A DNA stretch of 64,000 nucleotides from Helicobacter enhydrae (GCF_001693335.1 NZ_CP016503.1:1426001-1490000); one strand, 5' to 3'. Positions 25,886 through 34,608 are shown, counted from the stretch's first letter. The notes: generated by a model from the letters alone, not told the origin. Translations and numbers: made by a program.

Positions 25886-28800
25886 ACCGCACCTCCATAG
25901 CTCACCACCTCTTGAGCTTTGAGGATTTTTTGCAAAACACTCAAAATCTTGAGATTTGTTTTTGTCCCAATCTCTCCTCTAGTTTGATTTGCTTCCTCTA
26001 GCGTTTTTGTCTTTTTGAGGAATGGATCAAGAGCTTTGAGCTTTGTTTTGTTTTCCTTTTTGAGTGCTTCTTCAAACTTTTTGCTAGCCTCAGCACTATT
26101 TTTGAGTGCCTCACCCAAAGAATTGATGAGATTGATAGTGCTAGGATCAAAAGCATTTTTGATCATCTCCTCTCTAAAATCTAGGAAATTATCCACATTG
26201 ATCCCACTCACCCCCAAAGCCTCCTGCAGTCTATCCACTTCCTTTTGGGCAAGCTCTGCACTATATTTAGCACTCCCTAGAGCATCGCCTCTGAAGTCAT
26301 AGAGCCATTTTGTATAGCTTTGCCCACTTTTGACAAAGCTAGCCATTCCCTCCATCACAGCTTGACTGACACTCTTATTGATACTTTTAGCATAATCACT
26401 CCACATTTGATAGACGCCAGCAATCAGCTCCTTATCTTCTTTCCCCATCACAGATCCGATCACTTGCTCCACCACACTATCACTCATTGACTGATAGTCT
26501 GCATACTTTCCAGCACTGATTGCTAGTTCATCAACACTCCCCCCAATATCTGCGATGAGATTCTCAAATCCTCTAAGCGTATGCCTAACTTGCATTAGGG
26601 CATAGCTATTTGCCTTTGTGTAGTGATCCCTCACGCTTTCTGTTTTCTTTAGCCCCCACCAATAGCTATTTGTTGTTTTGAAGGTTTGATACTCCCTAGC
26701 ATTGATCTTGTCTTTATTCCCCCTTTCTCTGACTTCAACCCCATCAGCGATTTTTTCGGTTTTGGTGTTAAAAACAGAGCCCACCACACTTCCAAGCAAG
26801 CCCCCCAGCACTCCACCCACAATAGCTCCAACCCCAGTGCCAAGTCCAGGGATTACCCAAGTTCCCAGAGCCGCACCAATCCCAGCCCCACTAGTAGCAC
26901 CGATCTCTCCCCCTCTACTTGCAGCCTTTTGGTGATCTTTATCCATAAAAGAGGCAAAAAGATTCCCCACTCCAATCCCCACTCCAATCCCTGCCAACGC
27001 TCCCCCAAGAGCATCACTTAGATTAGAGGCAAACTTTTCTCCAAAAAGCCCATCAAGACAGCTCCCCAAAGCTCCACTTGCCTTTGTGATAGCTAGATCA
27101 AAAGCTTTATCCATCGCTTTTCCGACGCGACTATCTTCAAAGCTTTTAGCCAAACTTCTCCCAAAGGCTTGCGAGGCACTCACTTCGAGCTTTTTCCCAA
27201 ACTCCAAAACCCCCTTGCCATTTAAGATATTGATGAAATTCTCACTCAAAGCTTCTGAAAAATACCCCCCAAACCCACTTTTGAGCCTATGCTCCTCTTT
27301 GATTTGCTCCAGAGCCCTTTGGTGCTTTTGCTCCTCTAGCTTGTAGAGCTCATTAGCCTTATTCCAACTCATCTCTTGGAGCTCTACTTCTTTTGCCACC
27401 CTCTCATTGAGATTGGCGATAGCTTTTTCATAGCGGATTTTTTCTAGCTCTATGCTTTTAGCGATCCCATCATTAGAGAGAGCCACAAAGGCTGCCCTAT
27501 CTTCTAGATCTGCATTGATTTCTTTGGTTGCTTGATTGCTCTCCAAATCCTGCAAAAGGATATTTTGCACAGCCAACGCCTCATTGAGCCTCACCCCCTC
27601 ATCGACCCATTTTTGAGTTCTTTCAGCGATCTCAATCAAAGCAAGATTATACTCACCTAGCCCCACCTTAGCCATTTCTCTATATGCCAAAGAAGCATCT
27701 TTGATAGCCTTAAGATTGGGGGTGTTAGCCTTATTCTTTTGCTCCAAAACCTTTTTTTGAGGGAATATTTTGATTCTGTGCTCCAAATCCTGCACTTCTT
27801 TAAAAGCCTTAGAATACTCCCCCAGCCACTCTTGCTCTCTAAACTTATTGAGGATTCCCCCCTCTTTTCTAGCTTTTTCTAGATTTTCTCCTGCACGCTC
27901 TAGCCTCTCTTTTGCCTCCAGAAGCTTATTTTCTAGCCCATCTTTATTGAGCTTACTGAGTTTTTCTTGGGTTTCGTTGATGGTTTCATTCCACTTGCTC
28001 CAGACTTCCATCACTGCAAAAATCCCAGCCGTAGGAGCAAACCGCTTGAGGATTGAGAAAAGCCCACCGACTGCAAACCTTGCCTTATGTGCCGCCCCCT
28101 CAATCCTCTTTAGCTCTGAAGCATAAGCCCTAAGAGGAGCACCTTCCCCTAAAACTAGATTGAGCCCCTTTGTTGCTCCCCACAGGATAGCGACACTTCC
28201 AGCAAGCCTTGAGAGCACCCCAAGAGATTCCAAAACCACCTCTTGATTTTTTGAGATTGCCCCACTTGTGGCATTGATTGCATCTTTAATCCCCTCAAAA
28301 TAAGGCTCCATTGCCTTTCTTTTGAGCTCCTCCATCGCATTAGTGAGATTACTCACACTCGCTTCATAAGTATTAGCACTCCTGCTTGCGTCATTTGCAA
28401 AGCTCCCAAGCTTCTCCATAATGAGAGAATAGAGCCTCCCCTCTGCCTTTGCTTTGCTCATTGCCTCTGTGCTAAGCCCAAGAGAATTGACAAACCTCCC
28501 AAAATCTGTATTGGTTTGAGCCACACCAGCCCCCAGACTATCAAGTGTCATTTTCAGGCTATCCACACTTGCCCCACTCACTTGCCCAGCATATGCGATG
28601 GCTTCCATAGCATTGATGGCTTCTTCCAAACTCATAGAAGAGCCAGCAGTGCTATAGAAACTCTTAAACATCTCGCTCATATCCCGCATTGTATAGATTG
28701 TTTTGAGATTGATGACATTGAGCTTTTTGATTGTTTCCCCACTGAGCTCTAGGCTCGCACTCCATTTCTCATTGGCATCGATACTTTTTCCCATCGTATC

Positions 28801-29097
28801 GATATTGCTATGATTGAGTGAGATAAGACTTGCAAGAGAGTTTTGAAGTTGCTCATTCACACTCACAAGATTAAGCGAACTCTTAAAAGTCGCACCAAAA
28901 CTAGCACTCAATGCCCCAAAGGCAAGATTTAGCCCCCCCAATGCAAAAAAAGTATTTTGGAAGCTAGCATTAAGTGAGCTGACGCTTTTTTGCGTGAGGC
29001 TCACTTGCTTATTGAGATTGACTACTTTAGAGTTGGCAGTTGTTATCGTGCCATCTTTGACATTAAAGGTAACATTGACACCAAAGTTTTCTTGCAT
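25882..29097 (-). CDS. Tail tape measure protein
   Basis: 1071 residues, the longest phage gene. Residues 30-300 are the TP901/tape-measure-like helical region (LEEAINAMEAIAYAGQVSGASVDSLKMTLDSLGAG). Central coiled coils (about 380-590) follow, then a glycine-rich hydrophobic stretch (about 690-790; GGEIGATSGAGIGAALGTWVIPGLGTGVGAI), probably membrane-active. It sets tail length and passes into the host with DNA. Length and lack of sheath genes indicate a flexible siphovirus-like tail. GAGG precedes the ATG. Confidence 0.88.
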   Translation of the reverse strand: MQENFGVNVTFNVKDGTITTANSKVVNLNKQVSLTQKSVSSLNASFQNTFFALGGLNLAFGALSASFGATFKSSLNLVSVNEQLQNSLASLISLNHSNIDTMGKSIDANEKWSASLELSGETIKKLNVINLKTIYTMRDMSEMFKSFYSTAGSSMSLEEAINAMEAIAYAGQVSGASVDSLKMTLDSLGAGVAQTNTDFGRFVNSLGLSTEAMSKAKAEGRLYSLIMEKLGSFANDASRSANTYEASVSNLTNAMEELKRKAMEPYFEGIKDAINATSGAISKNQEVVLESLGVLSRLAGSVAILWGATKGLNLVLGEGAPLRAYASELKRIEGAAHKARFAVGGLFSILKRFAPTAGIFAVMEVWSKWNETINETQEKLSKLNKDGLENKLLEAKERLERAGENLEKARKEGGILNKFREQEWLGEYSKAFKEVQDLEHRIKIFPQKKVLEQKNKANTPNLKAIKDASLAYREMAKVGLGEYNLALIEIAERTQKWVDEGVRLNEALAVQNILLQDLESNQATKEINADLEDRAAFVALSNDGIAKSIELEKIRYEKAIANLNERVAKEVELQEMSWNKANELYKLEEQKHQRALEQIKEEHRLKSGFGGYFSEALSENFINILNGKGVLEFGKKLEVSASQAFGRSLAKSFEDSRVGKAMDKAFDLAITKASGALGSCLDGLFGEKFASNLSDALGGALAGIGVGIGVGNLFASFMDKDHQKAASRGGEIGATSGAGIGAALGTWVIPGLGTGVGAIVGGVLGGLLGSVVGSVFNTKTEKIADGVEVRERGNKDKINAREYQTFKTTNSYWWGLKKTESVRDHYTKANSYALMQVRHTLRGFENLIADIGGSVDELAISAGKYADYQSMSDSVVEQVIGSVMGKEDKELIAGVYQMWSDYAKSINKSVSQAVMEGMASFVKSGQSYTKWLYDFRGDALGSAKYSAELAQKEVDRLQEALGVSGINVDNFLDFREEMIKNAFDPSTINLINSLGEALKNSAEASKKFEEALKKENKTKLKALDPFLKKTKTLEEANQTRGEIGTKTNLKILSVLQKILKAQEVVSYGGAV

Positions 29098-29217
29098 TAT
29101 AATTCCTCAATTCTAAAGATGAGTGTGCGATGTTTGAGTTTTTCCTTCTTTTTTGTCTTGCTGTAGTCCTTGTGGCATTTTTCAATCCACCCAAGCCCAA
29201 ACCAAAAGAATATAGCA

Positions 29218-29468
29218 TCACGATCCACATTCGCACATCTCTTTACAAACCTCTTGCACCAGCAGTGGACAAAGACCAAACTTCTTGCAAAAATCCCTCA
29301 CAACCAGATAATCACTCACCAGCCTCCCCTCACTCCACCCACTCTCAACCTTAAGCGACAAACTCCAAGCTCTTGCGATGAGGATCTCCTCGCTGTCATT
29401 AAGCTCAAGTGGAGTAGGGACCACGCTCCCTCTTGCAATCAGCATTCTCTGCCTTGCCCACTCTAAGA
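29218..29468 (-). CDS. Tail assembly chaperone, frameshift extension (T-like part)
   Basis: This frame lies -1 to the preceding gene and reads LLEWARQRMLIARGSVVPTPLELNDSEEIL…, through 29218. It has no good start of its own (the first ATG is at 29445, with no ribosome site). It follows immediately after the slippery A AAA AAC at 29469-29475. The likely product is a G-T fusion made by -1 frameshifting, as in many siphophage tail chaperones that guide tape-measure folding. AGGGA/TCCCT about 35 nt downstream could pair. Confidence 0.65.
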
Positions 29469-29762
29469 GTTTTTTCTTTTTTTCTCCCTCTCGCTATTAA
29501 TCGCGTGATTGAGGTTTTCAAAAAAACTCTCCACATTCCCATTCTCATACAGATCCTCTATAAACTCCAAAGCCCCCTCTCCTTTGACATTTGCACCCAA
29601 AACCTCTCTCATTGCCTCTAGATTTTCACTCACCCCTTTAGCCCCACTCATCTTTTGGATCTGATTCATATTGGGTTCAAAAAAAAGCAGCTCTCTCTCC
29701 TCTCCATTAGATAGCACAGCCCTAAAAGCGATATTGACCCTCTCTACTTTGAAAACTTTCAT
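29463..29762 (-). CDS. Tail assembly chaperone (G-like part)
   Basis: 99 residues. VFKVERVNIAFRAVLSNGEERELLFFEPNMNQIQKMSG fits small tail chaperones that precede the tape measure. The frame ends EREKKRKNS-stop just after A AAA AAC, so most ribosomes would make this short form and some a fusion with the next frame. It follows the tail-tube gene with a 4-bp stop/start overlap. Confidence 0.75.
   Translation of the reverse strand: MKVFKVERVNIAFRAVLSNGEERELLFFEPNMNQIQKMSGAKGVSENLEAMREVLGANVKGEGALEFIEDLYENGNVESFFENLNHAINSEREKKRKNS
29469..29475 (-). promoter_or_regulatory. Candidate -1 ribosomal frameshift site (A AAA AAC)
   Basis: In the G frame the codons read AGA AAA AAC TCT TAG; slippage by -1 gives AAA AAA CTC TTA GAG and opens the T frame. 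The stop codon one codon later is typical of such sites. Confidence 0.6.
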
Positions 29763-30319
29763 TGTTTTTCCTCCTCTTTGATGTAGTGATCATAGATCCC
29801 CTCACTTGTCTTATTGAGCTTTGCCTCAAACCCCACTTCTGCAAAATCATCACTTACAAGATTGAGCTCACCACTAAGCTTGATATTTGCCTCATAAGCC
29901 ACAAACATACTTTGTTTCCCACTCACAGGCACACCCTCAAAAATGAGCTTAGCTTTGAAAGTTGGGCTACTCCCAGCTTTGAGTTTAGAAAACACGATTG
30001 TTTTTCCACTGCTATTAGTCTCTCCATTGGGGAGTTTTTCTCCATCTGCGATTTCTACACTCTCCACATTGCTCCCCAAAGCAAACTCCAAAATCTTTGC
30101 ACTCATATTATTGATCGTTCCTTTGAGGCTAAAAGAATCATCAACGATCACTTCCTCAATCCTCTGCTTTGTTCCATAAGCTCGGCTAAAAGCCTCTTTT
30201 GTCGCACTCTCTCGACTTAGAGAAAGCGTCTGCACGCCCATATCCACTTTTTCCACTCCACCAAGCTTTTGCATAAAAAGCTTCCCACCACCCAGATACA
30301 ACTCCACATCTCTTGCCAT
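29759..30319 (-). CDS. Major tail (tube) protein
   Basis: 186 residues from ATG at 30319 (ARDVELYLGGGKLFMQKLGG). It is beta-rich with a repeated pattern in the second half (TFKAKLIFEGVPVSGKQSMFVAYEANIKLSGELNLVSDDFAEVGFEAKL), like siphovirus tail tube proteins. It precedes the chaperone pair and tape measure, the standard order tube-chaperone-tape measure. The exact family is not resolved by eye. Confidence 0.65.
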   Translation of the reverse strand: MARDVELYLGGGKLFMQKLGGVEKVDMGVQTLSLSRESATKEAFSRAYGTKQRIEEVIVDDSFSLKGTINNMSAKILEFALGSNVESVEIADGEKLPNGETNSSGKTIVFSKLKAGSSPTFKAKLIFEGVPVSGKQSMFVAYEANIKLSGELNLVSDDFAEVGFEAKLNKTSEGIYDHYIKEEEKQ

Positions 30320-30322
30320 CAT

Positions 30323-30631
30323 TCACTCCTTTAAAATCTTTTTTTCAAATAGTCTTAGAAGTAGTCTTGAGACAACTTCACCTCCAAGCCAACCTACACC
30401 CCCACCAATAGCAATACAAAGCGAATTGGGCAACCCAAAATAATGTGCTCCCTCAAATGCCAAGAAGCACAGAAGCATTGAGCTCCCAATCCCTTGTATG
30501 ACAAACACCACAGCCTTAGCTTTGGTGTCGATTTTTTGCTCTGTGATCGATCGAAGCACATACATCACTCCTGCAAAAATCCCAACCAAAAGCACAAAAA
30601 AATAGAGCTTAAAGCTCTCTTTATCTCCCAT
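30323..30631 (-). CDS. Phage holin
   Basis: 102 residues with three likely membrane helices (about 9-27, 42-63 and 70-90; FFVLLVGIFAGVMYVL, VVFVIQGIGSSMLLCFLAF, SLCIAIGGGVGWLGGEVVSRLLL) and a charged C-terminus (FEKKILKE), the layout of class I holins. It lies in a lysis cassette after endolysin and spanins, overlapping the o-spanin-like gene by 11 bp. It would form inner-membrane lesions at lysis. Confidence 0.75.
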   Translation of the reverse strand: MGDKESFKLYFFVLLVGIFAGVMYVLRSITEQKIDTKAKAVVFVIQGIGSSMLLCFLAFEGAHYFGLPNSLCIAIGGGVGWLGGEVVSRLLLRLFEKKILKE

Positions 30632-30863
30632 TTAACTCTCCTTTACAAAATTTCAAATCATTCTCTAGCTCCTCAAGATAGACAAAAATCTCTTTGAGAT
30701 TTTCTAGTCTATCTTGCTTTGGGGTAGGACGATGGGCACTTTTGACCTCACAAGGAAGCATGATAGTGACCACTTCCTTTGCACACCCACTAAGGAGGAG
30801 GATTGGAATAGAAAACATCAAGAACCTCACGCACTCCCTCCCTAAAAGATTGACAATCCTCAT
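30621..30863 (-). CDS. o-spanin-like lipoprotein (Rz1-like)
   Basis: 80 residues from ATG at 30863 (MRIVNLLGRECVRFLM); a later ATG at 30818 (MFSIPILLLSGC) would give a tighter signal peptide. The lipobox LLSGC predicts an outer-membrane lipoprotein; the remainder is a short coiled coil. The start lies inside the i-spanin-like gene in another frame, the classical overlapping Rz/Rz1 arrangement. It would fuse outer and inner membranes with its partner at lysis. Confidence 0.6.
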   Translation of the reverse strand: MRIVNLLGRECVRFLMFSIPILLLSGCAKEVVTIMLPCEVKSAHRPTPKQDRLENLKEIFVYLEELENDLKFCKGELNGR

Positions 30864-31104
30864 CTTTTTGCTTGATGACTTTGTATTTTGTGATGATTTT
30901 TTGCCTTTCATCTTGTTTTTGCTCCATAAACTCTTTGAGCCTTAGCTCCTTATGCTTGAGTGTTGCTATCAGTCCATCAGCCTGCCCCTTGCACCTTGCA
31001 AACTGCCCACTCTTTTCCTCATAAGCATTCTTGTAATACACCAGAGACATACACAAAACCAAAAAAACAGCTCCAATCGCTCCTGCCACTACACCTCTAA
31101 ACAT
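30790..31104 (-). CDS. i-spanin-like protein (Rz-like)
   Basis: 104 residues. An N-terminal membrane anchor (residues 4-23; GVVAGAIGAVFLVLCMSLVYY) is followed by a periplasmic coiled coil (25-95), as in Rz inner-membrane spanins. It overlaps the endolysin end by 8 bp and holds the start of the o-spanin-like gene within it in a different frame. Confidence 0.65.
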   Translation of the reverse strand: MFRGVVAGAIGAVFLVLCMSLVYYKNAYEEKSGQFARCKGQADGLIATLKHKELRLKEFMEQKQDERQKIITKYKVIKQKDEDCQSFREGVREVLDVFYSNPPP

Positions 31105-31510
31105 TGAGCCACCTCCTCACATCAAAGCTAGGACATTCTTTGTTTGGATCCAAATCCCTATGCCCTAACACCTCCGCCCCCTTAAACTCCTCTGTGAGTT
31201 CTCCTAGCAAAGCCCTTAGAGACGCTTCTTGTTTCTGTGTTTTTGTATCCCTTGCTTTGCCATTCTTATCCACCCCACCCACCAGGCAGATTCCGATACT
31301 TTTGGCATTAAACCCCTTAGTGTGAGCTCCGATCTCCTCCACCCCGCGTCCTTTTTGGATTTCTCCATCTCTTTTGATGACATAGTGATACCCACAGCCT
31401 TTCCACCCTCTCTCTTTGTGCCACATATCGATTTCACGCACTCCAATATCAGATTGAGGGGGAGTGGCACTGCAGTGGATGATGATTTTTTCGATTTTTC
31501 TCACGCCCAC
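31097..31510 (-). CDS. Endolysin, N-acetylmuramoyl-L-alanine amidase
   Basis: 137 residues, Amidase_2/T7 lysozyme-like. KIIIHCSATPPQSDIG (zinc His), CGYHYVIKRDGEIQKGR, EIGAHTKGFNAKSIGICLVGG and EVLGHRDLDPNKECPSF (zinc His and Cys) give the Zn ligands and catalytic residues. It cuts the amide between muramic acid and the stem peptide. There is no signal peptide, so it depends on the holin. It overlaps the upstream gp37-like gene. Confidence 0.92.
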   Translation of the reverse strand: MGVRKIEKIIIHCSATPPQSDIGVREIDMWHKERGWKGCGYHYVIKRDGEIQKGRGVEEIGAHTKGFNAKSIGICLVGGVDKNGKARDTKTQKQEASLRALLGELTEEFKGAEVLGHRDLDPNKECPSFDVRRWLNV

Positions 31511-31872
31511 ACTCCTTTCAGTCTTATTTTGATAGCAAACTCATAGCTATGAGCCAACCCAACAATAGAGTTCTTGATTTCTTCTAGTTTCACCTTATTA
31601 GGAAGCAACACATTCTCCAAAGTAGGGAGTTGGAGGATCTCTCTTTTGATCCCATCGACCTCCTTTAGTCCTGCCCTTGCATCACTTGCATTAAAAACAA
31701 AAAACAAGCTATACTCTTGGGTTTCCTCATTCCCCTGCACCCTTAGCCCTCTAAAAAGCAGATACCGCCCATTCTCATTGGGGATTTCTTTGAGGGGCTT
31801 AGCTCTAGTGGCGGTGCAAAGTTCATCAAAAACACTACAGATCAAACTCACTCCTTCTAGTTTTGCTTGCAT
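31501..31872 (-). CDS. Phage gp37-like (DUF1834-type) head-tail protein
   Basis: 123 residues from ATG at 31872 (MQAKLEGVSLICSVFDELCTA). The mid part (RYLLFRGLRVQGNEETQEYSLFFVFNASDARAGLKEVDGIKREILQLP) fits the Mu gp37/tail terminator type. In Mu-like phages it follows the gp36 (DUF1320) gene, as here. It overlaps the upstream gene by 38 bp. A head-tail joining role is inferred. Confidence 0.55.
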   Translation of the reverse strand: MQAKLEGVSLICSVFDELCTATRAKPLKEIPNENGRYLLFRGLRVQGNEETQEYSLFFVFNASDARAGLKEVDGIKREILQLPTLENVLLPNKVKLEEIKNSIVGLAHSYEFAIKIRLKGVWA

Positions 31873-32140
31873 AATTACTCTTTCTCTCACTCCCCTCACT
31901 TGGAGCCTCTTTGATAACGCTCAAAGCTTGTTTATAGAGGAGCTCATCTTCTCCATTGAGTTGCACTTTGAGCAAAAGTTTCAATCTCACAAGAGCCACA
32001 TCAAGGAGGGCAAAAGTAGGCACTTCCTTTCCTTTTGCCACTTCTTTTGCCTCTTTCATTGCATGCTCCAGATACTCCTCTTTTGGAGGATCTAGCAGAG
32101 AGGCTTCTGCCTTAAGCCTCCATTGTTCCTCTAAGCTCAT
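31835..32140 (-). CDS. Phage gp36-like (DUF1320-type) protein
   Basis: 101 residues from ATG at 32140 (MSLEEQWRLKAEASLL), with a GGGAG site upstream; a longer frame to 32176 overlaps the coiled-coil gene. It is helical (YLEHAMKEAKEVAKGKEVPTFALLDVALVRLKLLLKVQL) and in the usual place of the Mu gp36 head-tail adaptor, between capsid and gp37. Sequence similarity is modest. Confidence 0.5.
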   Translation of the reverse strand: MSLEEQWRLKAEASLLDPPKEEYLEHAMKEAKEVAKGKEVPTFALLDVALVRLKLLLKVQLNGEDELLYKQALSVIKEAPSEGSERKSNYASKTRRSEFDL

Positions 32141-32312
32141 CCTCCATTCTCCCGATATGCTCCACCAAGCTTTCATAGTTTGCCTCTAAGCGAGCTACAC
32201 TTGCCTCCAAGCTTGCCACTCTCTCTTCTAAGCGAGCCACTCTTTCCTCTAGCCCCCCATTTTCTACCCTCTCACTCTCTTCCCTTAGCTTTTGAGCCTT
32301 TTCTCTATTCAT
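32112..32312 (-). CDS. Small coiled-coil phage protein
   Basis: 66 residues, nearly all a regular heptad coiled coil (LEERVARLEERVASLEASVARLEANY). The underlying DNA has tandem near-repeats of GAGGAAAGAGTGGCT-type units. It overlaps the capsid gene end by 4 bp (ATGA) and the gp36-like start. It could decorate or trim the capsid, or be a small scaffold; unknown. Confidence 0.6.
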   Translation of the reverse strand: MNREKAQKLREESERVENGGLEERVARLEERVASLEASVARLEANYESLVEHIGRMEDELRGTMEA

Positions 32313-33193
32313 TGCTCACTTCCATCACTCTTATAAGCAAGCTGCCACATTCCATACCCTGCATTATCTTCAGTATCCACTCCATAGAGGATTTCTTTGC
32401 TCATAAAATTGCGATCAGAGTTGGGCTTATCCAATGCGACAAATTCAGGCTTTTTGTTCACCTGCAAAATGAAAGGCTTCACACTGCGGCTTGTGTCAAA
32501 GAGATACCACGCCTTATCATTGCTCAAATGATCACACACCAAAAGCTCACACATTCCATAAGTGATATTGCTAGAGCCCTCTATTGTTTGAGCCTTGAGG
32601 ATTTTGAGGGCTGTTGCCTCTAGTTCAGGAGGCACAACGAGCAAGTTAGGACGGATTCCAAGAGGAGTGCCATGAGAATTCACCAAACTCCTCATCTCCT
32701 TTCTTGCCTCCAAAAAGCTCTCCGCACTTAGCACCTTTGTTCCTTTGTTGCCAAAACTCTGACTTCCCACAGCATGATCAGTAGCGAAAAACTTCTTCCC
32801 ATCAAAACAATCCCCATTATCCTCCAAAAGCTTGAAAATGAGTTGATTGTAGTGCATACTCACACTCTCTGCCAAACTCTGTATCTGTGGCTTGACAATC
32901 CCCAAATTATCATAGATCAAATTATCCCTATGGATTTTGATTGTTGCCTCCCAATCTTTCTTTTTGATTGTGTAGTTGTGGGCTGAGAGTTCTTTGAGTG
33001 TTCTCTCTCCCACCCACTCTTTCATACTAGGAAGGTCTGCAATCCAGGCATAATCTGTCACGATGGTATTACTCAATACCTCAAGTGAGATCTTTTTGTA
33101 GTCATCATTTTGCTTGACAAGGCTCTCATTAAACACCTTAGAAAAGCCCTTACTCACATTCTCCATAAAACTTGCGTCCAACTTATTTGGCAT
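32309..33193 (-). CDS. Major capsid protein (Mu gpT-like)
   Basis: 294 residues, close to Mu T (305 aa). DASFMENVSKGFSKVFNESL, VTDYAWIADLPSMKEWVGERTLKELSAHNYTIKKKDWEATIKIHRDNLIYDNLGIVKPQIQSL and KAWYLFDTSRSVKPFILQVNKKPEFV are typical of the gpT family (HK97-like fold). It assembles the icosahedral head. It follows the protease/scaffold gene with 10 bp between them. GGAG precedes the ATG. Confidence 0.9.
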   Translation of the reverse strand: MPNKLDASFMENVSKGFSKVFNESLVKQNDDYKKISLEVLSNTIVTDYAWIADLPSMKEWVGERTLKELSAHNYTIKKKDWEATIKIHRDNLIYDNLGIVKPQIQSLAESVSMHYNQLIFKLLEDNGDCFDGKKFFATDHAVGSQSFGNKGTKVLSAESFLEARKEMRSLVNSHGTPLGIRPNLLVVPPELEATALKILKAQTIEGSSNITYGMCELLVCDHLSNDKAWYLFDTSRSVKPFILQVNKKPEFVALDKPNSDRNFMSKEILYGVDTEDNAGYGMWQLAYKSDGSEQ

Positions 33194-33203
33194 TTTTTTC
33201 TCC

Positions 33204-34016
33204 TTAATCTAAATTTTCAAGCCCTAAACTTTGGGCGATTTTCTCTTTATCTGTGCTTTGCGTTGAGTTTTTTTGCAAATCCGCCAGATCACTTCCTTTC
33301 AAAACCTCCTTAGCCTCATAAGCACACATAGACAAAAAGCTCTCCAGTGCCTCACCGCTAAGTTTGCTAGCCTCCTCCTCTCTTTTTTTAAGCATTCTAT
33401 TCCCCATCAAAGCATTCTTGACTTTGGTGCTAGTGAGCTTGCTCTCATACTCTTTGATGATTGCCTCTTTTTCTTTTTCTAGCTCTTTGACTGAGGAGAG
33501 AAGCTTTTCATTCTCCTGCTTGAGTTGTTCAATCTCTGCCTTGAGCTCTTTATTCTCTTGCTTGAGCTTTTCATTCTCTTTTTGCATTCCCTCTCCCTCC
33601 TCTTTGGAGTTGAGGCTCTTTTTCAACAGATTGGGGTGGTTGACTAGTCCCACACTATGGATCCCTTTGACCACCATTGCCTCGCCTTGATATTCTGTCA
33701 AATATGCCGGTGAGAGATAGCGGTAGGCTTTGTTTTTTACTAGCTCCTCCCCCTTTGGCGTAAGCTCTAGCTTTGCATAGATTCCATCATCTTTTGCTTC
33801 CAAACTATTAAGTGCAAACCACCCAACAGCCTCTCCTCCACAATGATCTACATCAAGCATCAGATCCACTCCACCTTTTTTGGTAGCCTTTATCACTTCT
33901 TCTGCATTGATGGCAAACACTCTTCCATCTCTTCCGACAACCTTTTCTCCCACAGGAGAAATCTTGATTTTGTCATCTTTTGAGACTTCATTGAATTCGA
34001 TCAAAAACTCTCTCAT
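33204..34016 (-). CDS. Mu gpI-like head protease/scaffold
   Basis: 270 residues. The N-terminal protease part (about 1-130; GRVFAINAEEVIKATKKGGVDLMLDVDHCGGEAVGWF and KNKAYRYLSPAYLTEY) matches Mu-like I proteins; the rest is a scaffold coiled coil (about 135-205; KLKQENKELKAEIEQLKQENEKLL). It guides and then clears the capsid scaffold. It is divergent from the small terminase gene across 124 bp. Confidence 0.88.
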   Translation of the reverse strand: MREFLIEFNEVSKDDKIKISPVGEKVVGRDGRVFAINAEEVIKATKKGGVDLMLDVDHCGGEAVGWFALNSLEAKDDGIYAKLELTPKGEELVKNKAYRYLSPAYLTEYQGEAMVVKGIHSVGLVNHPNLLKKSLNSKEEGEGMQKENEKLKQENKELKAEIEQLKQENEKLLSSVKELEKEKEAIIKEYESKLTSTKVKNALMGNRMLKKREEEASKLSGEALESFLSMCAYEAKEVLKGSDLADLQKNSTQSTDKEKIAQSLGLENLD

Positions 34017-34140
34017 TCCCGCTCCTTATTTTTTTGATTGGAATTCTAAATGGAGGCAAGCCCCCAATTTTGCGAATTTTTCCTCAAAATAACGATTAGG
34101 ACTAGGTAAAAATTCCACTCTTAAGAAAAAGGAGGAGGAT
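34017..34140. promoter_or_regulatory. Divergent late promoter region between the two structural blocks
   Basis: 124 bp separate the leftward capsid-tail block from the rightward terminase-head block. It contains GGAATTC…(about 65 bp)…AAATTCC as distant inverted words and an A/T-rich centre. By position it should hold the promoters for both late blocks, probably under a Mor/C-type activator. No defined operator can be pointed to. Confidence 0.4.
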
Positions 34141-34608
34141 TTGAACCCACAACGCCAAGAAATCAAAAATGCTTATCTCAAAGGAAAAGAGATTAGTTCT
34201 ATTTGCACACTTTTTGACATCACGCGCTCGACTTTTTACTACCACAAGAAAAAAGCCAAAGAAGCAGGAGATGATTGGGATGAAGCGTTTTTGAGAGAAA
34301 AAAGAGGAGAGGAGGAAATAAAAGCAAGTGAGGAATATTTTCTTGCCACCCTCATTGCCTCTTTTGAAAAAGCATTGCTAGAAGGTGCTAACCCCTCCTT
34401 AGAGAAGCTCAACAAATACGCCCAAACTTATTGGAAACTCAAAGCCCCCAAAAACGATGATGAGTTCAAACTCAAAGACAAACTTAGAGAAAAAGCAGAG
34501 CTCACCATCAAAGAGTTAGCCCATCTTGCCCTAGAGCTTGAGCAAAAAGAAGTGATAGATTTTTTGAGCACACACCACGAGGAAATCATCAAAAGGGTTT
34601 TTAAATGA
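34141..34608 (+). CDS. Small terminase-like protein (DUF1804/gp27-type)
   Basis: 155 residues from TTG at 34141, behind the strong site AAGGAGGAGG. The N-terminal helix-turn-helix (AYLKGKEISSICTLFDITRSTFYYHKKKAKEAGDDW) is characteristic of Mu-like gp27 DNA-recognition subunits; the C-terminal part is helical. It should recognise phage DNA and hand it to the large terminase 66 bp downstream. Confidence 0.78.
   Translation: MNPQRQEIKNAYLKGKEISSICTLFDITRSTFYYHKKKAKEAGDDWDEAFLREKRGEEEIKASEEYFLATLIASFEKALLEGANPSLEKLNKYAQTYWKLKAPKNDDEFKLKDKLREKAELTIKELAHLALELEQKEVIDFLSTHHEEIIKRVFK

Noticed and set aside
29097-29279. 60-codon minus-strand frame before the tape measure gene
   Set aside because: No ribosome site, odd composition (many Cys, Trp and Phe) and it overlaps the end of the T-like frame; likely chance.
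29130-29354. Plus-strand frame starting with a membrane-like helix
   Set aside because: It is antisense to the tail chaperone extension, with no ribosome site; treated as a shadow.
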